7,269 nt of DNA. Origin: Verrucomicrobiota bacterium. Lineage in GTDB: Bacteria; Verrucomicrobiota; Verrucomicrobiia; Chthoniobacterales; JAFAMB01. Position numbers and translations under genes: made by a program. The notes beneath the pieces were generated by a model. The model was not told the origin of the DNA and did no database searches. It saw only the letters and a list, made by a program, of their open reading frames with translations. The stretch lies in the NCBI GenBank assembly GCA_019236035.1, contig JAFAJU010000408.1, forward strand, positions 1 through 7,269, written 5' to 3'. Shown piece by piece: positions 1-4,522 of this stretch; the first letter of the stretch is position 1, and every line of letters starts with the position of its first letter.

Positions 1-228
1 ACCTGGGCGATCCCCTCTGGAGAAGTGGGTGATTGCACGGCTGATGTCTTGCAGGGTAAACGCGCCAGGGGATACGTGCAATGGCGTGTGGGCGAATGGG
101 CTAACGGCGAAACGGCGAAAGGGCGAAAGGGCGATGGGGCGTGTCGCCGACACGCCGTTTCGCCGACACGCCGTTTCGCCGACGTAGCCTCGCCCTACCG
201 CGCCGGGGCTAGGCTAATCCGCGTCACC
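1..228. other. Left-edge stretch without a convincing gene
   Basis: Two plus-strand frames are open from the left edge, one to the stop ending at 318 and one to a stop near 187. Both run straight through the tandem repeat cluster at 105-183 and give low-complexity Arg/Gly-rich products, so I do not call either a gene. The C-terminus of a gene lying to the left, or a minus-strand gene continuing leftwards, cannot be excluded from so short a piece. The part from about 184 to 228 is a GC-rich spacer between the repeats and the stop of the small minus-strand ORF. Confidence 0.5.
104..184. repeat. GC-rich tandem and inverted repeat cluster
   Basis: Two tandem arrays lie side by side. Four 8-base units stand at 105-136 (CGGCGAAA twice, GGGCGAAA, GGGCGATG). 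A 16-base unit CGCCGACACGCCGTTT stands at 145-160 and 161-176, with a partial third copy at 177-183. The arrays are also mutually complementary: CGGCGAAACGGCG (105-117) is the exact reverse complement of 153-165 and of 169-181, so two alternative 13-bp stems can form. A further perfect 8-bp hairpin, GGCGTGTC/GACACGCC, occupies 138-145/149-156 with a 3-base loop. The pattern resembles a REP-like dispersed palindromic element; whether it recurs elsewhere in the genome cannot be seen here. Confidence 0.85.
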
Positions 229-492
229 TTAAACACTTGCGCTTGCGCGCTTCGCATAGCGCGCTTCGGAATGTTCCTGGCGGGTTTGCTTGGGCCGGGC
301 AATGGCGACCAGCGCTGAGTAGTCAGGCTCGAGAAGTTCCGGCTCCGGGACGTGGGCCCAGGCTTTGCGATAGCTGCTCGCAGCTTCCCCTGAAGCATCG
401 CTATTAGCGGCGCCGGTGAGAGCCGCGAACGATCCCCCGCCAATTTGCCTGCGATACGTCGTCAGCAGAAAAATCAATAAGCTGAGATCCAT
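229..492 (-). CDS. Hypothetical 87-residue protein (doubtful)
   Basis: I do not recognise this ORF. It begins with ATG only 6 bases after the stop of the small membrane protein gene, in the same orientation, which is what one expects for the second gene of a pair. The product starts with a short hydrophobic stretch (about residues 2-11, too short for a confident signal peptide or membrane helix), then a Gly/Ala/Ser-rich part and a basic C-terminal half. No domain, metal motif or catalytic signature is visible, and no good Shine-Dalgarno sequence precedes the ATG. Two 10-base direct repeats (GCGCGCTTCG at 245-254 and 259-268) lie in its last codons. It could equally be a chance ORF in GC-rich DNA. 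Support is only position and plausible codon use. Confidence 0.3.
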   Translation of the reverse strand: MDLSLLIFLLTTYRRQIGGGSFAALTGAANSDASGEAASSYRKAWAHVPEPELLEPDYSALVAIARPKQTRQEHSEARYAKRASASV

Positions 493-498
493 ATAGCT

Positions 499-765
499 TT
501 AAATCGTTGTTTTTTCTCGGGACTCCTTCTCGTCCAGTGCGACTTGCAGTCTGGTGTTGAACGCGAGCAATGCGACGAACAATCCAAGGATTATGCCAAT
601 GCCCAAAAGCCCGAGCAGCGGACCGGCAAGTTCCTGGCCCCCTCGCGCACTCAGCAGTACTCGAATCACGGCACAAACAACGCTGATCACCGCGCCGGTT
701 ACCGCGATTACCGTGAGAGTACGTTTCGTACTCTGTGTTTCGCTACTTGTTATCTCGTATTCCAT
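499..765 (-). CDS. Small two-helix inner-membrane protein of unknown function
   Basis: The 88-residue product has a polar, Ser/Thr-rich N-terminus (residues 1-14), a first membrane helix at about 15-37, a short Gly-rich linker, a second helix at about 46-70, and a charged Lys/Glu tail. Both ends would lie on the same side of the membrane. I recognise no family and assign no function. The ATG at 765 is chosen because an AGGTGA Shine-Dalgarno sequence lies 7-8 bases upstream. A longer frame beginning at 849 would add 28 residues without hydrophobic or conserved character and would run through the leader hairpins, so I reject it. A doubtful ORF follows after 6 bases. The start region is covered by a long potential RNA stem (764-827), which suggests translational control. 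The coding call is good; the function is unknown. Confidence 0.72.
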   Translation of the reverse strand: MEYEITSSETQSTKRTLTVIAVTGAVISVVCAVIRVLLSARGGQELAGPLLGLLGIGIILGLFVALLAFNTRLQVALDEKESREKTTI

Positions 766-827
766 AAGGGTTTCACCTTTCACGTTCCAGCTTACCCTGG
801 AGCAACTACTCCGGGTGAAACCCTCAC
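764..827 (-). promoter_or_regulatory. Leader stem covering RBS and start codon of the small membrane protein
   Basis: In the minus-strand transcript GGGTTTCACC (823-814) is exactly complementary to GGTGAAACCC (777-768). The pairing extends outward by one A-U pair, one G-U, one U-A and one G-U, and so reaches the AUG at 765-763. The AGGTGA ribosome binding sequence and part of the start codon would be base-paired. Inside the loop, ACCCGGAG (816-809) can pair with CTCCAGGGT (802-794) with one bulged base. It shares bases 814-816 with the outer stem, so the two helices compete at their junction. The complementarity is seen directly; a switch-like role is inferred. Confidence 0.5.
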
Positions 828-848
828 CAGTAATCGAGATCTGGCCCA

Positions 849-877
849 CCTATGGTCCGGATTCGAGTTTTTGTCAA
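849..877 (-). promoter_or_regulatory. Possible promoter for the small membrane protein gene
   Basis: On the minus strand a perfect TTGACA -35 box (877-872) is followed after 17 bases by CATAGG (854-849), a poor match to TATAAT. It would give a leader of roughly 75-80 bases that contains the whole RBS-sequestering structure. An imperfect stem (CCCGTC 882-887 with GACGGG 907-912) and a 14-bp palindrome lie just upstream. Confidence 0.35.
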
Positions 878-912
878 GGCTCCCGTCTATCCGCAGTTTC
901 GGGGCTGACGGG

Positions 913-926
913 ACGAATTAATTCGT
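913..926. promoter_or_regulatory. Perfect 14-bp palindrome, possible operator
   Basis: ACGAATTAATTCGT is its own reverse complement over 14 bases. It is AT-rich inside an otherwise GC-rich spacer, about 35-50 bases upstream of the possible -35 box at 872-877 and downstream of the methyltransferase stop. Shape and place would suit a dimeric regulator. No regulator family can be named, and a chance palindrome is possible. Confidence 0.3.
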
Positions 927-1001
927 TATTCGAACTAAACGGGATCACCGGAAACACAGAACCGGAGCCGATTCGCGCGTGAGTTCTTCGGCCGGAGTCC
1001 T

Positions 1002-1610
1002 CTATATTTGCTCCTCGGAGATTAATTTCTTTTGAATCCGAAATAATCTGGGCGACACCGGCGAATCCGTCGTGCTGGCGAACTCTTCTATGATCCAGGG
1101 ATCGTCTGGCAATTGTTCCAGGAACTGCCGCACTTCCACGTACTCCGGGATGCCTCCGGCATGCCCGCGATAGGCCAGAATCGTGACGCGACCCCGCGCA
1201 GCCAGGTTCGCCAGGACAGCCCGCAGCGCCATAACGGTCGTGTCGGGCCGCGTGATGATCTGGCGATTACCTCGCGGCAAATAGCCTAGATTGAACATCG
1301 CACCTTGAATGGAGGCTTCTGCCGGGAGGTAGTTGGCCAGTTGCGTGTGTGAATCGTGGATCAACGAGACCCGATCAAGCGTGCCAACAAATTTCAGCAG
1401 TTCTCTCGCGCCGGCCAGGGCCGCTTTCTGCACGTCGAAACCAAGGACCGTTCCTTTCGGGCCAACCCGATGCGCGAGAAACAGGGTGTCGTATCCGTTA
1501 CCGACGGTCGCGTCAACTGCTAGCGCACCATTGAACAACACAGCTTCAATCCAGGTGGTGGCCGCCGCGGTCAATCGTTGCTCGGTTACTGCCAGAATGA
1601 TTTTCGGCAT
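1002..1610 (-). CDS. mnmM: MnmM/YtqB-family tRNA (mnm5s2U34) methyltransferase
   Basis: This is a 202-residue class I SAM-dependent methyltransferase of the rRNA_methylase/YtqB family (Pfam PF06962), whose characterised members (MnmM) methylate nm5s2U to mnm5s2U at the tRNA wobble position in the cytoplasm. The SAM-binding motif I is AVDATVGNGYDT (31-42), the acidic end of strand 2 is FDVQ (58-61), and the family hallmarks DSH (86-88), FNLGYLP (106-112) and YRGHAGG (147-153) are all present in order. Length is near the family's usual 185-200. ATG at 1610 is the first ATG after an in-frame stop; no strong Shine-Dalgarno sequence precedes it. A 260-base spacer with a terminator-like hairpin separates it from yraN, so it is probably transcribed from its own promoter. 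The family call is firm; the exact substrate is inferred from characterised members. Confidence 0.88.
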   Translation of the reverse strand: MPKIILAVTEQRLTAAATTWIEAVLFNGALAVDATVGNGYDTLFLAHRVGPKGTVLGFDVQKAALAGARELLKFVGTLDRVSLIHDSHTQLANYLPAEASIQGAMFNLGYLPRGNRQIITRPDTTVMALRAVLANLAARGRVTILAYRGHAGGIPEYVEVRQFLEQLPDDPWIIEEFASTTDSPVSPRLFRIQKKLISEEQI

Positions 1611-1647
1611 ACATCAAACGCCGGATCAATCAGCCGGCCCTAGTTCT

Positions 1648-1675
1648 ATTTTAGCCTAAATGCCGAAGTTGAGAA
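1648..1675 (-). promoter_or_regulatory. Possible promoter for mnmM
   Basis: On the minus strand TTCTCA (1675-1670, four of six matches to TTGACA) and TAAAAT (1653-1648, five of six matches to TATAAT) are separated by 16 bases. This would start transcription near 1641, about 30 bases before the ATG. A small GCCGG/CCGGC hairpin (1620-1624/1634-1638) would lie in the leader. Confidence 0.4.
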
Positions 1676-1795
1676 GTCGTGCTCGTGCTCGAGAATGCCG
1701 CATATCTCGCGGTCAGAGTGATGGAACAAAATAATTGCCGAAGGATCGGGCTCTCTTTTCGGCGCCGCAGCCCCACAGCTCGAGCACGAGACGAC
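1676..1795. repeat. Long-spaced imperfect inverted repeat in the yraN-mnmM spacer
   Basis: The 18 bases at 1676-1693 (GTCGTGCTCGTGCTCGAG) are the reverse complement of the 17 bases at 1779-1795, apart from one missing base. The arms are about 85 bases apart, fill a gene-free spacer and enclose the terminator-like hairpin at 1737-1763. The arms consist of a repeated CTCGTG/CACGAG theme. No ORF, target-site duplication or transposase is apparent, so it may be a dispersed palindromic repeat or a small non-autonomous element. Confidence 0.6.
1725..1763 (-). terminator. Possible intrinsic terminator after yraN
   Basis: Read on the minus strand, GCCGAA (1763-1758) pairs perfectly with TTCGGC (1742-1737) across a 15-base loop and is followed by a T-rich run AATTATTTTGTT (1736-1725). 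It lies about 108 bases after the yraN stop and would end the fmdB-to-yraN transcript. The long loop and interrupted T-run make it a weak terminator. Confidence 0.4.
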
Positions 1796-1870
1796 GAGGA
1801 CAAGCACGATTCTCCGAGGCCGAGCCGCGGGACGTGACGACGAACAGAAATCGACGCCGAGACGAGGGCA

Positions 1871-2314
1871 TTACAGATAAATGTCGTCTGGCATTTGAAA
1901 CGCTCCCCTGATCAGGTGAACCTGGGGCCCGGGTTCCATCACCACCTCCACCACGTCGAATCGATACGGTACGCGAGGATCGTCCAGTAATCTCAGCCAT
2001 TCCTTGGCGCCGCGGATGATGCGGTCCCGCTGGGTTTGGGTCACCCCTTCGTGCGGCGGACCGAATGCATCCGTGGTCCGCGTTTTCACTTCCACAAAAA
2101 CGAGCGTTTTTTCGCGTCGATCGCGGCAGACCAGATCGATTTCACCGCCTCGTTTGGCCCGGAAATTTCTATAGAGCACACGAAACCCATTTCTGCGGAG
2201 GTAGTGAGCGGCTATGGTTTCCCCTCGTCGCCCGAGCGACAGATGCGCAGCTCCCGGCTGTCGCCGGAGCGATCTTGGCCAGCATCTAATGGAAAGTAAA
2301 ATACGTCTGAGCAA
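1871..2314 (-). CDS. yraN: YraN family (UPF0102) endonuclease-like protein
   Basis: The protein belongs to the YraN/UPF0102 family, with a restriction-endonuclease-like PD-(D/E)xK fold and a suspected but poorly defined role in DNA processing. From the TTG start at 2314 it has 147 residues. LGRRGE is at 27-32, EIDLV at 58-62 and FVEVKTR at 73-79, which gives the expected E...D...ExK cluster (E58, D60, E75, K77), and FDVVEV follows at 109-114. The start is uncertain. The frame is open upstream to ATG codons at 2353 and 2389, but those would overlap rnhB by 68 and 104 bases and add an Arg-rich tail not typical of the family (usually about 115-140 residues). TTG at 2314 gives a 29-base overlap with a GAAGG sequence about 14 bases upstream. 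Overlap and order imply translation coupled to rnhB. Confidence 0.87.
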   Translation of the reverse strand: MLRRILLSIRCWPRSLRRQPGAAHLSLGRRGETIAAHYLRRNGFRVLYRNFRAKRGGEIDLVCRDRREKTLVFVEVKTRTTDAFGPPHEGVTQTQRDRIIRGAKEWLRLLDDPRVPYRFDVVEVVMEPGPQVHLIRGAFQMPDDIYL

Positions 2315-2909
2315 CCGGCGCGAAAGACCTTCGATGGATCGAGCACGGCCCATGGATCTGTAAGCTTTCGAGATGTGCCGGTGTGCCATAGCCTTTGTTA
2401 TGGTAAAAATCGTATCGTGGGAACTCGCTGTGCCAATTCCTCATGATACGGTCCCGGGTTACCTTGGCAATGATGCTGGCAACGGCTATGCTCAATGACC
2501 TTCCATCGCCACCAACGACCGCAGTTTGTGGTCGAGGAAACGCAGGAACGGGAAGGCCGTCGATTAAAACATGTTCCGGTTGAACCGGCAACGTCGCGAC
2601 GGCCCTGCGCATCGCCAGATAAGTAGCCTGGAGAATATTGACTCGATCGATCTCCGCCGCCTCGGCCATCCCGACACCGTAAAAGAGGAGAGCTCCAGGG
2701 GCGACCAATGCGTCGAAAAGCTCTTCACGAACAGTCTCCGTCAGTTGCTTGGAATCGTCTACGCCAACCACTGAGAATCCGGCCGGCAGGATTGCTGCCG
2801 CGGCTACCACCGGTCCGGCGAGCGGCCCTCGCCCGGCCTCGTCGATGCCGGCAACGAGCGAAACCCCTTTCTTCCAAAGGCGTCGCTCGAATCTGAGGTC
2901 GCAGGCCAT
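2286..2909 (-). CDS. rnhB: Ribonuclease HII
   Basis: This enzyme cleaves the RNA strand of RNA-DNA hybrids and nicks at single ribonucleotides in DNA, starting ribonucleotide excision repair. The 207-residue product is of normal length. It shows GIDEAGRGPLAGPVV (21-35) with catalytic D23 and E24, DDSKQL (51-56), LIDG with D117, GGDG with D135, ASIIAKVTRDR (144-154), and the C-terminal NKGYGT...H...GP...HR.SF signature. All four metal-binding acidic residues are present. It lies 49 bases downstream of the last rplS sense codon region and overlaps the start of yraN. ATG at 2909 has only a weak adjacent ribosome binding site, whereas a perfect AAGGAG sits 23 bases upstream within a hairpin. The start is the natural family N-terminus. 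Identity is certain. Confidence 0.97.
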   Translation of the reverse strand: MACDLRFERRLWKKGVSLVAGIDEAGRGPLAGPVVAAAAILPAGFSVVGVDDSKQLTETVREELFDALVAPGALLFYGVGMAEAAEIDRVNILQATYLAMRRAVATLPVQPEHVLIDGLPVPAFPRPQTAVVGGDGRSLSIAVASIIAKVTRDRIMRNWHSEFPRYDFYHNKGYGTPAHLESLQIHGPCSIHRRSFAPVAQTYFTFH

Positions 2910-2914
2910 TTCCG

Positions 2915-2948
2915 AGATTTGGTAAGTAAGGCGCTCCTTACGAAATCT
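2915..2948 (-). promoter_or_regulatory. Hairpin with embedded AAGGAG between rplS and rnhB
   Basis: The arms 2915-2926 and 2937-2948 are complementary at 11 of 12 positions around a 10-base loop. An alternative, GTAAGG/CCTTAC (2926-2931/2936-2941), forms a perfect 6-bp stem with a tetraloop. In the transcript the structure ends 5 bases before the rnhB ATG and contains a consensus AAGGAG (2938-2933) that lies 23 bases from that ATG in linear distance. No T-run follows, so it is not an intrinsic terminator. It may be a processing site, stabiliser or translational control element. Confidence 0.5.
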
Positions 2949-2962
2949 CTAGCGCAAAATGC

Positions 2963-3313
2963 TTAGTTCTGAGACTTTTCTTTTACCGCCATAGCCTGTT
3001 TGCCCTTGCGATCGCGAAGGTAATTGAGCTTGGAGCGACGAACGTTCCCCGCTCGTTCCACTTCGATTTTTGCGATGCGTGGGGAGTGCAGTGGGAAAAC
3101 CCGTTCTACGCCTTCACCGTAGGAGATTCGGCGAACTGTAAACGTCGAATTAAGTCCGGTACCGCGACGCCCGATCACAATGCCTGTGAAGAGCTGGATT
3201 CGCTCCTTGTCGCCTTCTACCACGCGGGTGTGAACCTTGACTGTATCGCCGACGTTAAATGGCGCGGTCTCCAGCTTCAGCTGCTCCTTCTCAATCTTCT
3301 GAATAATGTTCAT
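2963..3313 (-). CDS. rplS: 50S ribosomal protein L19
   Basis: L19 is a component of the large ribosomal subunit, located at the interface with the 30S subunit. The 116-residue product has the usual length and shows the family pattern throughout: an N-terminal helix, FNVGDTVKVHTRVVEGDKER (30-49), LFTGIVIGRRGTG (52-64), the FTVRRISYGEGVERVFPLHS segment and RRSKLNYLRDRKGK near the C-terminus. ATG at 3313 is the natural L19 start; an in-frame TTG at 3346 would add 11 unrelated residues. No strong Shine-Dalgarno sequence precedes the ATG. It is followed by rnhB and yraN, a frequent bacterial order, but is preceded by an L,D-transpeptidase gene rather than trmD. The 60-base gap upstream holds only weak promoter-like sequence, so it may depend on read-through from the fmdB promoter. 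Confidence 0.97.
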   Translation of the reverse strand: MNIIQKIEKEQLKLETAPFNVGDTVKVHTRVVEGDKERIQLFTGIVIGRRGTGLNSTFTVRRISYGEGVERVFPLHSPRIAKIEVERAGNVRRSKLNYLRDRKGKQAMAVKEKSQN

Positions 3314-3373
3314 ACGTTGCCGGTGGGTAATTAAAAGATCCAACAAGTAACCTACGAAAGTGAAAAAGCAACC

Positions 3374-4150
3374 CTATTGTATTCTAACTAGCGTTCCGAT
3401 CGGGCAACATTCGAAGATCTTTTGCGCTTTTTCCTCGGAACCGACGCGAATGCAGCCGTGGCTGGCTGGGTGTCCCGGGTTGACGCCGTAGTGGATTCCC
3501 ACCTCCGAAAAGGATAGGCGCAGGAAATAGGGCATACGAACTTTGTAGAGAGTGGAACGCTCGAGCTTGATTTTGTCGGTCACGAGATAATTTCCGGGCG
3601 GGGTCGGCTTATCGTCGCGACCGGTTGAGATTCTTGCTACCACGAATGGTACTCCGTCCCGGTAGACGGTCAGTTTTTGGTAGGGTAGAGAAATTTCGAT
3701 TTTATAGTGGTCGTCTTTCGGATCGAGGCCCAAAAGCGTCCTCGCAAGGTCGGGGTACCCTACCCTTGCAGCAAACTGGGCTGGCACCCAGTCGTATCCT
3801 TTGCTCTCGGCGAACTGCTTTGCACCTCGGCCGATCAGCAATTGGCAGATGTCTCCTTCGCCGAGCCCGGCTGCCAGATGGAGCGGCCGAAAGTCCGCAC
3901 CATTACTATAGTAATGGTACATCCGAGGGCTTAACGACCTGAGCAGCTCGCTTTCAGATTGAATGAGAACGATGGTCCCGTTTGGGTCGGCTCTCTTGTC
4001 GAGGGCGGTCCTCGCCAAAGCGTAGTTGTTTGAGAGGATCGCGTTGACCAGATCGTTCCGAGCTTGCTGTTGTTCTCGCAGAATCGCGAGGCTAAACCTT
4101 GGGTCCGGGTCAAACTGAGCAAAGAGCAACAGGAGTAAGACGATGCTCAT
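3374..4150 (-). CDS. Ankyrin-repeat L,D-transpeptidase (YkuD domain)
   Basis: This is a probable exported peptidoglycan crosslinking or anchoring enzyme. From the ATG at 4150 (GGGAAG just upstream) it has 258 residues. The N-terminus MSIVLLLLLFAQ resembles a short signal peptide. Residues about 32-61, 83-113 and 116-147 look like three ankyrin repeats, the second with a typical PLHLAAGLGEGD. The YkuD catalytic domain covers about 148-258 and contains the PTPPGNY segment and the active-site motif HYG...GHPASHGCIR with H220, H231, nucleophile C233 and R235. An in-frame TTG at 4165 would add five residues. It lies between fmdB (27-base gap) and rplS (60-base gap), all on one strand. Fusion of ankyrin repeats to YkuD suggests a protein-binding platform for placing the enzyme in the envelope; that part is inference. 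The enzyme class is firm, the substrate is not known. Confidence 0.9.
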   Translation of the reverse strand: MSIVLLLLLFAQFDPDPRFSLAILREQQQARNDLVNAILSNNYALARTALDKRADPNGTIVLIQSESELLRSLSPRMYHYYSNGADFRPLHLAAGLGEGDICQLLIGRGAKQFAESKGYDWVPAQFAARVGYPDLARTLLGLDPKDDHYKIEISLPYQKLTVYRDGVPFVVARISTGRDDKPTPPGNYLVTDKIKLERSTLYKVRMPYFLRLSFSEVGIHYGVNPGHPASHGCIRVGSEEKAQKIFECCPIGTLVRIQ

Positions 4151-4177
4151 TGTACTTCCCGGCAATCCGGAGGGTGG

Positions 4178-4342
4178 CTAACTCTTTCTCGACGTCTTAG
4201 CGAAAAAGGACTGAACTTGTTGCTCGACCTTGGTGCCATTGCAGCTCGGGCATTGGACGCGTTTTTTATCGTGATCGCTGATGGTCATAGTGAGCGTGAA
4301 AGTCTCGCCACATTTCTTGCAAAGATATTCGTAAAGAGGCAT
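4178..4342 (-). CDS. FmdB-family zinc-ribbon protein
   Basis: A 54-residue protein starting MPLYEYLCKKCGE, the hallmark of the FmdB/CxxC_CxxC_SSSS zinc-ribbon family. Four cysteines form two knuckles: C8 and C11, then C31 and C34 (CPSC). These should bind one zinc ion. The family was first named from a regulator of amidase/formamidase genes, but the role of most members is unknown and I infer none here. The C-terminus is short and basic and lacks the Ser-rich or Gly-rich tail of some relatives. ATG at 4342 is supported by the conserved MPLYEY start and an AGGGGG sequence 7 bases upstream. A near-consensus promoter lies about 43 bases upstream, making this the first gene of the block running to yraN. 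Confidence 0.92.
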   Translation of the reverse strand: MPLYEYLCKKCGETFTLTMTISDHDKKRVQCPSCNGTKVEQQVQSFFAKTSRKS

Positions 4343-4355
4343 AGGGGGTCCCCCT
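4343..4355 (-). promoter_or_regulatory. Palindromic ribosome binding site of fmdB
   Basis: The bases directly before the fmdB ATG read AGGGGG-A-CCCCCT in the transcript, a perfect 6-bp inverted repeat around a single base. The purine half is the only plausible Shine-Dalgarno sequence. Because the loop is too short for a tight intramolecular hairpin, pairing within one RNA would be strained; its meaning is unclear. Confidence 0.4.
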
Positions 4356-4384
4356 GTGGAGTTCCTTTGACGTCGCGGATAACT

Positions 4385-4413
4385 ATTATAATTCCACAAA
4401 TCGGCGTTTTCAA
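4385..4413 (-). promoter_or_regulatory. Near-consensus sigma70-type promoter for the fmdB block
   Basis: On the minus strand TTGAAA (4413-4408, five of six matches) and a perfect TATAAT (4390-4385) are separated by the optimal 17 bases. Transcription should start near 4378, giving a leader of about 35 bases before the fmdB ATG. This is the best promoter in the window and probably drives fmdB and the L,D-transpeptidase, perhaps on through rplS, rnhB and yraN. Confidence 0.75.
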
Positions 4414-4522
4414 CCTGCTCGCCTAGTGCCACCGTCTCGCCAGCATAAGGCTTTGACAGAACGTCAAGTATTGTTCGCCGGACCGCTTTGGTTGCCGTAA
4501 GAATGGGCGGAACACGACTGTT

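Noticed and set aside
145..183. Possible CRISPR array in the repeated 16-base units
   Set aside because: The units are directly contiguous with no spacers and differ in size from CRISPR repeats; no cas genes are present.
25..318. 97-codon plus-strand ORF at the left edge
   Set aside because: It reads through the tandem repeat cluster, gives a low-complexity Arg/Gly-rich product and shows no recognisable domain or ribosome binding site.
554..982. 142-codon plus-strand ORF, plus a 125-codon ORF in another frame
   Set aside because: Both lie antisense to the small membrane protein gene and its leader; the minus-strand gene has a clear membrane pattern and a good Shine-Dalgarno site, while these have neither.
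1713..2000. 95-codon minus-strand ORF overlapping the end of yraN
   Set aside because: It is in another frame of yraN, continues into the repeat-bearing spacer and looks like chance Arg-rich sequence.
4453..4481. TTGACA at 4453-4458 as the -35 box of the deacetylase-fold gene
   Set aside because: No acceptable -10 sequence occurs at 15-19 bases; the motif is instead half of a short TTGAC/GTCAA inverted repeat.
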